Positions 1-7,121 of a DNA stretch of 10,598 bases are shown here, in pieces. The notes beneath the pieces are model-generated. The model did not search any database. It was not told the origin of the DNA and saw only the letters and a list, made by a program, of their open reading frames with translations. The DNA comes from an uncultured Granulosicoccus sp. GTDB taxonomy: Bacteria; Pseudomonadota; Gammaproteobacteria; Granulosicoccales; Granulosicoccaceae. The stretch spans positions 1-10,598 of the forward strand of contig CALLPU010000320.1 of assembly GCA_938016235.1 (NCBI GenBank), written 5' to 3'. The stretch's first letter is position 1; each line of letters begins with the position of its first letter. Both the position numbers and the translations under genes were made by a program.

Positions 1-1762
1 CGACAAAGTGTTGCGTATCTTCCGGGTGCACATCGGGTTGTACTTTTTCCCAGTGACCCAGATTGAAATTCGGATAAGCCTCCATCACTTTGTTAGCCTG
101 GTTTTTCGCTTCGTTCTTGTTACCGAGATAGGCATAAGAGGCTGCCAGTAGTCGTCGGCCTTCGGTGGGGCTGTTCATTTTCTTCAGTGTTTTTATCGCA
201 TCGTCGTATTGCTTGAGATTGAAGTAGGCACCGCCGAGATACCACAAATACTGGTCTGGATAGAAGGGGTTGAGTAGCAGTGATTTCTTGAGTAGCTCAA
301 TGGCCTCTTCCGACCGGCCACAATGCGCCAGTGCATCACCCATGTTGGACATGATATCCGTATCATTCGGGTTCAGTTGAAGCGCTTTTTCAAACGCAGC
401 CAGACTGGCGTCATGGTCTTTTCGATACAGATTAACAAAGCCGAGTTCCCCGTAACCTCGGGCATCCCTGGGGTCGGCCAGAACCGACTCTTGCGCCAGT
501 TCATGGGCTTTTTCCAACGCAAATTCAGGTTTGTCGGTCCAGGAATATCGCCAGTCGAGGTTGTGAGTTCGCGAGAGGGCAGCCATTGCACGCCCATAGT
601 CAGACTCGCTATCCAGAGCGGCTTCGTACATTTGTCTGGCTTGTGAGTTTTGCTGCTGGTCGTACTTGAATATTTTCTGCTGACCCTGCAAGACCAGCGT
701 ATACGTCTCAATCAATGCCGGAATCTGTACGCGTCCCTGTGCCTTGGTTGCCGTTTGCGTTTGAATAGCGACAGCCGAGGAAATGAGATCAGTTACCTCA
801 TCCTGCAAGTCGAAGATATCATCAACCTGCCGATTGTATCGTTCTCGCCAGAGAGGCTCTGCAGATTGACAATCGAACAGTTCAACCGTTAAACGAAGCC
901 GGTTGGCAGCTCGCCGTATGGAACCTGTTACAACATATTGAACTCCAAGCTCCTGCCCCACCTGTGTCAAGGGGACTTCCCTGTTCTTGTACACAAACGT
1001 TGAGCTACGGGATATCACGGCCAGCGCATGAAATCTTGACAGGTTGGTGATCAAGTCCTCAGTGACACCTTCAGCAAAAAAATCATCCTGATCAGCACGA
1101 TCGACGTTGGTAAACGGCAAGACAGCCACGGTGGGTTTGCCGGTGCCCGTTTTTTCGGCTGTCTCATGGCGCAGCTCTGGTCCACGGGGTCTGGGGCTGG
1201 CCGACATGAGTGCAACCTGCACATCGTTGCTGACCTTGTAGATATCCACGGGATCGGGAATATTCTTCAGTTCCATACGACCGACATACTCGAAGCCTAG
1301 ATTGAGCTTGTGTTTGACTTGCTCATAAACAGCACCGGAAATGCAAACACTGCCCACGCTTGCCTTGGATTCAATCCGTGAAGCGATGTTGACACTGTCG
1401 CCAACATATTGATCGGTCACACGCATGACATCGCCCATGTGAATGCCAATGCGAAGCCGCGCCTGCTGTTCATCAGGCAGTGGTTCGTTTTCTTTCTCCA
1501 CCATTCTCTGAACTTCATTGCCCAGCCGTACGGCATCCACAACACTGTCAAACAGGAAAAACAATCCGTCTCCTCGTGTTTGGGCAAGCTCGCCATGATG
1601 CGCCAAACCCAATTCAGCGCATTGCTCAATCAGCTTGGCGATTCTTCTGGATGTACCTTCCTCATCCAGGGCCATCATTCTGGAATAGCCGACGACATCT
1701 GCAAACATTATCGCGCGCAGGCGTCGCGAGTAATCCTTGGTATCGTTCGTGTGATCGTTCAT
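1..1762 (-). CDS. Class III adenylate/guanylate cyclase with TolB-like domain and TPRs (3' end outside window)
   Basis: Predicted cytoplasmic nucleotidyl cyclase making a cyclic nucleotide from ATP or GTP; 587 residues are visible and the C-terminus is cut by the window edge. The cyclase domain spans about residues 14-178. It has metal-binding Asp22 (FADVVGYS) and Asp65 (RGDG), and the transition-state pair Asn125/Arg129 (VNIASR). The two positions that normally select the purine (Lys and Asp in adenylate cyclases) are Gln61 and Gln118, so substrate and activity are uncertain. Residues about 210-335 match the TolB/FlgO-like domain often found after such cyclases (AVLPF, then FFAEGVTEDL). About four TPR repeats follow from residue 434 to 565, probably for protein contacts. 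I see no transmembrane segment. The ATG at 1762 is directly preceded by an in-frame TAA, so the start is well fixed, although the ribosome binding site is weak. It is the last visible gene of the cyclic-nucleotide cluster. Confidence 0.9.
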   Translation of the reverse strand, partial: MNDHTNDTKDYSRRLRAIMFADVVGYSRMMALDEEGTSRRIAKLIEQCAELGLAHHGELAQTRGDGLFFLFDSVVDAVRLGNEVQRMVEKENEPLPDEQQARLRIGIHMGDVMRVTDQYVGDSVNIASRIESKASVGSVCISGAVYEQVKHKLNLGFEYVGRMELKNIPDPVDIYKVSNDVQVALMSASPRPRGPELRHETAEKTGTGKPTVAVLPFTNVDRADQDDFFAEGVTEDLITNLSRFHALAVISRSSTFVYKNREVPLTQVGQELGVQYVVTGSIRRAANRLRLTVELFDCQSAEPLWRERYNRQVDDIFDLQDEVTDLISSAVAIQTQTATKAQGRVQIPALIETYTLVLQGQQKIFKYDQQQNSQARQMYEAALDSESDYGRAMAALSRTHNLDWRYSWTDKPEFALEKAHELAQESVLADPRDARGYGELGFVNLYRKDHDASLAAFEKALQLNPNDTDIMSNMGDALAHCGRSEEAIELLKKSLLLNPFYPDQYLWYLGGAYFNLKQYDDAIKTLKKMNSPTEGRRLLAASYAYLGNKNEAKNQANKVMEAYPNFNLGHWEKVQPDVHPEDTQHFV

Positions 1763-1838
1763 TTACAGACTCTGACTGTGTACGGTGTATCGACTGGCGA
1801 GGTGAAAAACACAGATTCCATTGTGCAGTTGGTTGTAC

Positions 1839-2504
1839 TCATGGGCGTGGAGGCCAGCACCAGCGCTCCGAGGCTCTGGGCCCCAGTTCCATTCTGATAG
1901 CCGGATCGAGTTCCTGTTTGAGTTCGCTGCTGACAATACGCCACTCGTTTTCAAGCAAGCCAACTGTGCGTAAGTCGTGGTACTCGCCGTGACTGTACCA
2001 GGCCTCTCTGCTTGTACCCTCCAGCTGAAAACCCAAACGTTCAATGAGCGATGCAGAAGCGTCATTATCTGCGCGATACAAGGTGGAGATTCGGTGTAAA
2101 CGCAGTTGCTTGAATCCCAGATCAATCATCATGCAGGCCATACGGATACCAATACCTGTGCGCCGCCAGGGTTCAGCGATAAACAATGGCAGCAGAGCGT
2201 TTCCGTGCAGCGTACTGATGGCTTCAAGCCCGGTCATTCCTACCGATTCACCGGCGTTTGTTTCCGCGATAAACCAATGACACTTGTCTAGCTCCTGATC
2301 GTCAACGATGGACTGAATCACTTTCGCCACAGCGTCCTGATTGATCGGCATGGGTACCTTGCGATCGAAGATTGAAATGTCTTCTATCTGCTGATACCAC
2401 GTTGCGATGGTGCCGACGTCTGAGCTTTCGATAGGCCGCATGGTGAAGTTCGCCTCTTGGCTGGCTCCCGTGGGCGGCGGCTGCACCTTCGGATCTGTTG
2501 CCAT
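1839..2504 (-). CDS. GNAT-family N-acetyltransferase, RimJ/RimL type
   Basis: A 221-residue protein of the GNAT superfamily, which transfers acetyl from acetyl-CoA to an amine (protein N-terminus, lysine side chain or small molecule); the substrate here is unknown. Motif A is at about residues 105-131, with the acetyl-CoA pyrophosphate loop R114-R-T-G-I-G119. Motif B is at about 138-160, with Asn147 and the ERLGF segment typical of the RimJ/RimL branch. Two starts are possible. ATG 2504 (used here) has GGAG about 10 bases upstream. Met22 (ATG 2441) has AGAGG about 11 bases upstream and would drop a Pro-rich, probably disordered leader. The C-terminus past residue 192 is an extra tail rich in Arg, Trp and Pro. 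The gene lies between a CNB protein and a cyclase. Mycobacterial protein acetyltransferases such as Rv0998 fuse a CNB domain to a GNAT domain, so cyclic-nucleotide control is a reasonable but unproven inference. Confidence 0.85.
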   Translation of the reverse strand: MATDPKVQPPPTGASQEANFTMRPIESSDVGTIATWYQQIEDISIFDRKVPMPINQDAVAKVIQSIVDDQELDKCHWFIAETNAGESVGMTGLEAISTLHGNALLPLFIAEPWRRTGIGIRMACMMIDLGFKQLRLHRISTLYRADNDASASLIERLGFQLEGTSREAWYSHGEYHDLRTVGLLENEWRIVSSELKQELDPAIRMELGPRASERWCWPPRP

Positions 2505-2567
2505 CAGAGAGTGGCTCCGTTGTGTTTGCGTTGCCGGTAATTTTTCATGGCTTGAGCAACTGATGAC

Positions 2568-3026
2568 TCAGGAATCAAACTGGTTCTTGGACAGCAGTGC
2601 CAGCTGCTTGTTCTGCTTGACCAGCCGCGTTGACAGTATTCTCATCATCTTGAGCGCGGTGCGCGGGCAATGCGTCACGGTCTTGATAAAGTGGTCGCGC
2701 TCGAAACCGATGACTTCACAGCCGGATTCAGCACGAACTGATGCGTTCCTCGGCTCGCCGGAGATCACGGACATTTCGCCAACCAGCTCACCATGGCCAT
2801 GTTGGGCTATATTGACATCGCCATTGGGTGATTCGAGGATAACGGATAGTTCACCCTCAAGCACGCCGAAAACATTGCCAGTGGTGTCACCCTGTCGGAT
2901 CAGAAAATCACCTGCATCCAGCTGATAGCGTTGGCTGACGAAGATCAGACGCTTTAGTAACAAAGGGTCAAGATCCTCGAACAGTTCAATCTGGCTAAGT
3001 CGTTCGTATTCGGCCTCAATACTCAT
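2568..3026 (-). CDS. Stand-alone cyclic-nucleotide-binding domain protein
   Basis: A 152-residue protein made almost entirely of one CNB domain (about residues 14-115) with a C-terminal helix (122-146). It has no DNA-binding helix-turn-helix, so it is not a Crp-type regulator but probably a receptor or adaptor subunit. The phosphate-binding cassette is at about 82-97 (GEMSVISGEPRNAS). It keeps the Glu (E84) and Arg (R93) that contact the ribose and cyclic phosphate in cAMP-binding CNB domains, so ligand binding is plausible. A Shine-Dalgarno-like AAAGAG lies 7 bases before the ATG. The gene follows the ABC protein by 67 bases and precedes the acetyltransferase by 63 bases. Its layout resembles the CNB domain at the end of the ABC protein, including the terminal helix, so the two may be paralogous. 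Partner and ligand are not shown by the sequence. Confidence 0.88.
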   Translation of the reverse strand: MSIEAEYERLSQIELFEDLDPLLLKRLIFVSQRYQLDAGDFLIRQGDTTGNVFGVLEGELSVILESPNGDVNIAQHGHGELVGEMSVISGEPRNASVRAESGCEVIGFERDHFIKTVTHCPRTALKMMRILSTRLVKQNKQLALLSKNQFDS

Positions 3027-3047
3027 GGTTGTACTCTTTATTGATGG

Positions 3048-3088
3048 CTTGACTGTAAAAGATGTCAGGTGAATGTCTGTGAGTCAAG
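3048..3088. repeat. Perfect 7-base inverted repeat in the gap before the CNB gene
   Basis: The arms CTTGACT (3048-3054) and AGTCAAG (3082-3088) flank 27 bases in the 67-base gap between the ABC and CNB genes. There is no T-run after it, so it is not an intrinsic terminator. It could be a loose mRNA stem or a regulator site, or chance. Confidence 0.3.
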
Positions 3089-3093
3089 TTGTC

Positions 3094-6000
3094 TCACGAT
3101 TGGATAAGGTTAACCATCTTCTTGTTCGTATCAACAAAACGCTCGACGATAACCTGCAGAATCTGATAGCCGAGTTCCCCGTTGAGTCTTAACATGTCGA
3201 TAAAGACTTCACGTCGGAGGCGTAGAGCCGTCAGGTCGGTAACTGCCTCCACGGAGGCACTGCGAGGAGTGTCTGCCAATAAAGCCAACTCCCCAATCAC
3301 TTCATCAACACCGCACTCACGCACGGTATTTTCGTTTTCCCCGTCTGATATCAGGATGCTTGCGGTGCCATCCACGATGATATACAACGCATCCCCGGCA
3401 TCTCCCTGATTGAACAGTCTTTCACCCTTTGCAAGACTGACCGTATCGCAGTTCTTTGCCAGAAGTAGCAGGTGTGGTTTGTCCAGGAATCGAAAAAGCG
3501 GTATTCGATGAAACAAGTCGAACTTGTCGCTCTCTTCAACAGAGTATTCTGTGCGGTTGGTTGACTCCTCGGCGTCCGTGTCTTCCTCATCTTCAGTGAT
3601 CTCGGCAAGCTCTTCCAGCTTGACCATTTTTCCTGCCTGCAGATAAGCCACTCGGTCGAAGAGACTTTTGAATCGCGCCTGGTTGTCTACCCAGATCAGG
3701 CTCAGATTCGGGTAATCCTGCTTGAGGTTTTCAAGAATGATGCGAGTCTCTTTCGAATCCAGCGCGCTCAACCCTTCGTTAATGACAAGGACTCTGGGCT
3801 GCTTGATAAGAGCACGTGCAAGCACCAGTTTTTGTCGCTGTGAGACGGGCAGCAGGCTTCCCGCCAGCCCAACCGGCGCAGCCAGTCCAATTTCCAATAC
3901 CGGATACTTCAAATCAAGGCTTTGCAAGACTTCAAGAAGTAAATTGTAGACTTTGTCTTCCGCGCCCAATCGTCCATACACCACTCGGCCGAAAATGATG
4001 TTCTCAGCGATCGTCGTTGAAGCGTTATAGCTGTCCAGTGAAAAGAAATCGATGTGCTGTCGAGCGTCGTCGTCCAGCATCTGGGCAAACGCCTTGCGTA
4101 ATCGCAGTACTGCGGCTTTCTCCTCGGGCTCGAGTATGCCAATACGGTGTCGCCCGCTGATGACCTTAAGCGGCAGTGATCGAATCAGCATTCGATCCTG
4201 CACGGCAAGCTCGTCAATGGATGTTTTCTTGTCCAGCTGGCTGAGAACGCGCTTCAAATCCAGCAAATTGTCGGCATCGATGAAGCCGTATCGATCAAAA
4301 AACTCGTGGCCAGGTGGAAGATCAGAAAAAAGTTCAACCATGGTCGTTGCCGTGTTGACTGCGGCATCGTCCAGTGTTTTTGACAGGCCGTATTCTTCAA
4401 GCAGGCTGCGCAGTGTTGGATGCTCAGTCAGTCCGCCAGCTGAAAAATCGTCGTGGTTGGAGGCGCCAAACAGTATGTTTTCTGCCAGAGTTGCATTATC
4501 GTTGTAAGCATCAGGATCCAGAAACTCAACAATGGATTCAAAGCCGTTGTCGATCAATTTTTCCTTGAATAACCGTCTGGCTTCAAGCAGACGGTCTGCC
4601 AACTCGCTGTTGGTGGTGGGGTCGATGGTACGCGCCAGTGCATAGCGAACCAGATCATCTTCGGCTTCTACCGTAGTCAGGATCGAGCCTATGCGTTCTG
4701 TTAGTTGATCAGAGTCCTCGGCACCGGCACTCTTGTGGTCTACCCAGTCGGCATACAGATCCACTTCACTGTTACCCGACATCTGCGCTTCTTTTTTCCA
4801 GTCCTGAAATTCGATCGCCTCGTCCAGTGACATGTTCGACAGCAGTGAGTCCTGTGGTCTGAACTTTACACTCAGTAAAATGTTATCGCGAATGGATGAG
4901 GAGAATAGATAGGAGTCGTGGCCGACGTAGCTGACCGCTCTCCCGGTAATCATTTGTGGCAGTAGAGCGGCGTCCTGTTCCGCCATCATGAGTCTGCCGC
5001 TTGTGGGCGTTACCAGGCGCGCCAGCATCTGAGCCAATCCGTTTTTACCACTACTCCCTGCACCTACCAGCGTTACCCAGGAACCCGGGTCGACGGTTAA
5101 TGAGACGTTGCTTATCTCCCGGACACCATCCGCTCTTTTCAAGCTGATGTTGTTTGCAACGATGGGCAGGTTCTTCACCTCACTTAACCAGTCGGGTGAG
5201 ACAGGTGATTCAGCTTCTGGCTTGTTTTCGCTGAGGGCGAACTGCTCTGTGAGAATCTGATATTTCAATCGGGCATCAGCCTGGCCTTGATACCAGGCAA
5301 GTAGCTCCTTCCACGGCGGCGATAAGTCCTTGTAGGCCGCCAGCGCTGCAACGAGAGCACCTACAGACATATCACCACGAATAACCAGAATTCCACCGAT
5401 CAGATAGAACAGAAACGGTGTCAACTGCGCAATAGAGTTGTTCAGGAACTTGATGAAGAATTTCTTGCGGTAGATTTGCACCCTGATGTTGAAGATGCCA
5501 CCCAACAGCTTGGAGAAGTGGTCTTTGAAAAAGCCGCTGTTGTCATTGACATGAATCTCGTTGATACCGGCTACCACTTCTCCCAGGTTTTCCGCCAGCT
5601 TGCGCATGCGAATGGTTCGCTGCTGGTTCAACAGGTTGACCTGCCGTTGCAATTTGGGAATAAGCCAACCCTGGAGGGGATAGAGTGCGATAGCTGCCAG
5701 TCCCAGCTTCCAGTCCTGCGCAAACATGAAGGCCAGAATGGTCAGCAGCAATCCACCCTGATACAGCGGCAAGGAAAAAGCCTCGCCGATGAATCCGCCC
5801 AGTGGTTCTGTTTCCTGATTCACCATGGAAACCAATTCGCCCTGGCTCGTGTTTCTGAAGCGAGCCAGCGGGAATTTCATGATCCGGCCGATGAGCTGCA
5901 AGCGCATGCGCCGGAGCATGCGTTCGCCCAGCGTGCCTCTGTAGATATTGACGAAATACTTGAACCCGCTGTTGATCAGGACGAGCAGCAGAAATACGAT

Positions 6001-6237
6001 ACAGAGCAGAACGAGATACGGGATCTGTTCTAATGTGCCGAAGTGGGCAGAGTATCCGGCGAAGTTGAATGCGATATCAACCGGAAAACCACTACCGCTG
6101 ATGGCATCATTGATGATGGTTTTGGGAAGATCGAGGCTAAGATAGTAAAACGGGAACGAGCTGACGATCATGATCAGCAGGACTATCTGCTGCCGCTTGC
6201 TATATCTCAGAATGTAGGCAAATAAGCCGTTTTCCAT
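3094..6237 (-). CDS. ABC exporter-like membrane protein with degenerate, enlarged nucleotide-binding domain and C-terminal CNB domain
   Basis: An inner-membrane protein of 1047 residues; a normal half-size exporter has about 600. Residues 1-325 form an exporter-type transmembrane domain with about six hydrophobic segments (near 16-35, 72-92, 153-173, 176-194, 267-287, 289-303). The nucleotide-binding domain begins at about 355 but its motifs are altered. Walker A is G392-AGSSGK-N399 (Asn for Ser/Thr). The Q-loop position is His440. The signature is LPVSQ at 796-800 rather than LSGGQ. Walker B has Asn820 before Glu821, and the H-loop position is about Asp851. The D-loop SALD (824-827) is kept. 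About 280 extra residues (456-733) separate the Q-loop region from the signature and contain repeats. An acidic linker (about 880-905) leads to a CNB domain (907-1030) with Glu983 and Arg992 in its phosphate cassette. ATPase activity is doubtful and the transported substrate, if any, is unknown. The start fits the family N-terminus (LFAYILRYSKRQQ), but the ribosome binding site is poor. Confidence 0.9.
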   Translation of the reverse strand: MENGLFAYILRYSKRQQIVLLIMIVSSFPFYYLSLDLPKTIINDAISGSGFPVDIAFNFAGYSAHFGTLEQIPYLVLLCIVFLLLVLINSGFKYFVNIYRGTLGERMLRRMRLQLIGRIMKFPLARFRNTSQGELVSMVNQETEPLGGFIGEAFSLPLYQGGLLLTILAFMFAQDWKLGLAAIALYPLQGWLIPKLQRQVNLLNQQRTIRMRKLAENLGEVVAGINEIHVNDNSGFFKDHFSKLLGGIFNIRVQIYRKKFFIKFLNNSIAQLTPFLFYLIGGILVIRGDMSVGALVAALAAYKDLSPPWKELLAWYQGQADARLKYQILTEQFALSENKPEAESPVSPDWLSEVKNLPIVANNISLKRADGVREISNVSLTVDPGSWVTLVGAGSSGKNGLAQMLARLVTPTSGRLMMAEQDAALLPQMITGRAVSYVGHDSYLFSSSIRDNILLSVKFRPQDSLLSNMSLDEAIEFQDWKKEAQMSGNSEVDLYADWVDHKSAGAEDSDQLTERIGSILTTVEAEDDLVRYALARTIDPTTNSELADRLLEARRLFKEKLIDNGFESIVEFLDPDAYNDNATLAENILFGASNHDDFSAGGLTEHPTLRSLLEEYGLSKTLDDAAVNTATTMVELFSDLPPGHEFFDRYGFIDADNLLDLKRVLSQLDKKTSIDELAVQDRMLIRSLPLKVISGRHRIGILEPEEKAAVLRLRKAFAQMLDDDARQHIDFFSLDSYNASTTIAENIIFGRVVYGRLGAEDKVYNLLLEVLQSLDLKYPVLEIGLAAPVGLAGSLLPVSQRQKLVLARALIKQPRVLVINEGLSALDSKETRIILENLKQDYPNLSLIWVDNQARFKSLFDRVAYLQAGKMVKLEELAEITEDEEDTDAEESTNRTEYSVEESDKFDLFHRIPLFRFLDKPHLLLLAKNCDTVSLAKGERLFNQGDAGDALYIIVDGTASILISDGENENTVRECGVDEVIGELALLADTPRSASVEAVTDLTALRLRREVFIDMLRLNGELGYQILQVIVERFVDTNKKMVNLIQS
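3988..4275 (-). repeat. Protein-level repeat copy 2 within the ABC nucleotide-binding domain (residues 655-750)
   Basis: This segment resembles residues 507-591 of the same protein. Both have a helical stretch, a basic segment (LRLRKAF here, LEARRLF in the other copy), a hydrophobic/acidic part, then a DSYN/DAYN element followed by TIAENIIFG or TLAENILFG. The last element is the sequence that follows the Q-loop in ordinary ABC exporters. This copy runs straight into the helical subdomain and signature, so it is probably in the original position. The match was seen by eye, not scored. Confidence 0.55.
4465..4719 (-). repeat. Protein-level repeat copy 1 within the ABC nucleotide-binding domain (residues 507-591)
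   Basis: This is the partner of the repeat at residues 655-750. It ends in PDAYN followed by TLAENILFG (575-591). A third, shorter version of the same end motif (DSYLFSSSIRDNILL, residues 441-455) follows the Q-loop position. The order Q-loop, end motif, insert plus end motif, insert plus end motif suggests successive internal duplications that have since diverged. Confidence 0.5.
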
Positions 6238-6660
6238 CTGGCGTGAACAATTCCCATCGTGTTTGCTAACCCTTGCCGCAGACGCTGGTCAGCAGAGTGA
6301 ACCGAAACATGGCCCTCGGGCTAGCGCGTGCAAGCCTGACACCGATCAACTGCGTTGAGTATCGCATGCAACATTGGATTTGGCTTGTTCTATTGCGTAG
6401 CCAATCCGGGTAGAAGACGAATCGGATGCCGTGGAGCGAGCTCTTTCAGGATGCTGCTGATGATCGACAGTGCTGCGGGCGGGCCAAATCATGGCGGGGT
6501 GATAAATCGCCGATCGATACCCTACTGTTTTCAGGTGCTGACCGTTAAACTGCGCACAGGCTGGTTCGCCTGAAACGTGCTTTTTAGCTGCAAATATGGC
6601 TGTTTAAGGTGTTTTTTCGGGCGTTTTAGCGAGTCAAATTTATTAAAATCAATAGCTTAT

Positions 6661-6685
6661 GAGGGTCCGACCCTCGTGGTTTTTT
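6661..6685 (+). promoter_or_regulatory. Leader hairpin followed by a T-run upstream of the BON gene
   Basis: GAGGGT (6661-6666) and ACCCTC (6670-6675) form a perfect 6-base stem with a CCG loop, followed four bases later by six T (6680-6685). It lies just before the AGGGGA ribosome binding site. The shape is that of a weak intrinsic terminator or a leader stem-loop. The CCCT of its second arm could also pair with AGGG in the ribosome binding site. Function is inferred. Confidence 0.4.
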
Positions 6686-6690
6686 CAGGT

Positions 6691-6696
6691 AGGGGA
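6691..6696 (+). promoter_or_regulatory. Ribosome binding site that favours a TTG start for the BON lipoprotein
   Basis: AGGGGA ends four bases before TTG 6701, close to standard spacing, but is 16 bases from the next in-frame ATG (6713). The upstream ATG at 6659 has no such site and would add a tail before the signal peptide. Confidence 0.55.
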
Positions 6697-6700
6697 AATT

Positions 6701-7030
6701 TTGAAAACTAATATGCGTTTTACAGGGTCGTCTGCGGTGCTGGGTCTGGCATTGATCGTGGGGGGCTGTGGGTTTGATGGAGGCCCAATCATCACTGAGG
6801 ACATCGGCACCGTCGTGGACGACACCGCCGAACTGTCGATAAAGGTCAAAAGGGCGTTGCGCAATTCTCCGCGGACAGCCATCTTGAATATCAGTGTAAC
6901 CACTGTCAGCGAAGACTCAGTCAAACTGTCGGGTTTCGTATCGAATAATGAAACGATCCATGAAGCTGAACGTGTGGCAAATCAGGTTGAAGGTGTGCGC
7001 TTTGTTGTAAATTCGCTGGTTGTACGTTGA
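6701..7030 (+). CDS. BON-domain lipoprotein
   Basis: A small secreted lipoprotein of 109 residues counted from TTG 6701. The N-terminus has Lys and Arg, a hydrophobic core and a lipobox VGGC with the lipidated Cys at position 23. The residue after it is Gly, not Asp, so by the E. coli Lol rule it would go to the outer membrane. Residues about 40-108 form one BON domain, the fold of OsmY and DolP (YraP), which binds phospholipid membranes. Typical features are the helix ELSIKVKRAL, the strand DSVKLSGFV followed by the helix EAERVANQVEGV, and the end VVNSLVVR. OsmY and DolP have two BON domains and this one has a single copy. It probably has a role in envelope integrity or stress, but the exact function is unknown. 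ATG 6713 would give a slightly shorter but still valid signal peptide. It converges on the porin gene and shares its terminator region. Confidence 0.85.
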   Translation: MKTNMRFTGSSAVLGLALIVGGCGFDGGPIITEDIGTVVDDTAELSIKVKRALRNSPRTAILNISVTTVSEDSVKLSGFVSNNETIHEAERVANQVEGVRFVVNSLVVR

Positions 7031-7034
7031 TCAG

Positions 7035-7056
7035 GCAGTTCGGTCCACCGAACTGC
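7035..7056 (+). repeat. Strong hairpin directly after the BON gene
   Basis: GCAGTTCGG and CCGAACTGC form a perfect 9-base stem with a TCCA loop, starting five bases after the stop codon. No T-run follows, so it may protect the mRNA 3' end rather than terminate by itself; the true terminator lies about 70 bases further on. Confidence 0.55.
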
Positions 7057-7121
7057 GTTGGGAAAAATACTGACTGACACAGGTACTGACGGGTATCCAC
7101 GGCAGGTACTAAATTCAAGAC

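Larger units (their letters stand above)
6238..6700. other. Intergenic region between the divergent ABC cluster and BON lipoprotein gene
   Basis: About 460 bases without a convincing gene; the open frames inside it lack a recognisable protein. It must hold the promoters of both directions, but neither is clear. For the ABC cluster, an extended -10-like TGCGATACT on the minus strand at 6358-6366 is possible and would leave a leader of about 115 bases, but no good -35 accompanies it. For the BON gene, the AT-rich stretch at 6637-6650, including TAAAAT at 6644-6649, is the best -10 candidate, again without a clear -35. Confidence 0.5.

Noticed and set aside
1409..1992. Plus-strand open frames of 162 and 170 codons
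   Set aside because: They lie opposite the well-supported cyclase and acetyltransferase genes, show no recognisable domain and have no ribosome binding site of note.
3078..3098. Possible Crp-type site TGTGA...TCACG near the end of the ABC gene
   Set aside because: The half-sites are 11 bases apart instead of 6 and the second overlaps the stop codon of the ABC gene.
5476..6033. Plus-strand open frame of 185 codons opposite the ABC transmembrane domain
   Set aside because: It is a shadow of the antisense strand; its composition mirrors the reverse of hydrophobic codons and no family resemblance is visible.
3094..6237. ABC gene as a pseudogene because of its degenerate motifs
   Set aside because: The frame is intact over 1047 codons, the transmembrane and CNB domains look normal, and the changes are substitutions rather than frameshifts or stops.
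6355..6573. Plus-strand open frame of 72 codons in the spacer before the BON gene
   Set aside because: No recognisable domain, no clear ribosome binding site and composition like noncoding sequence.
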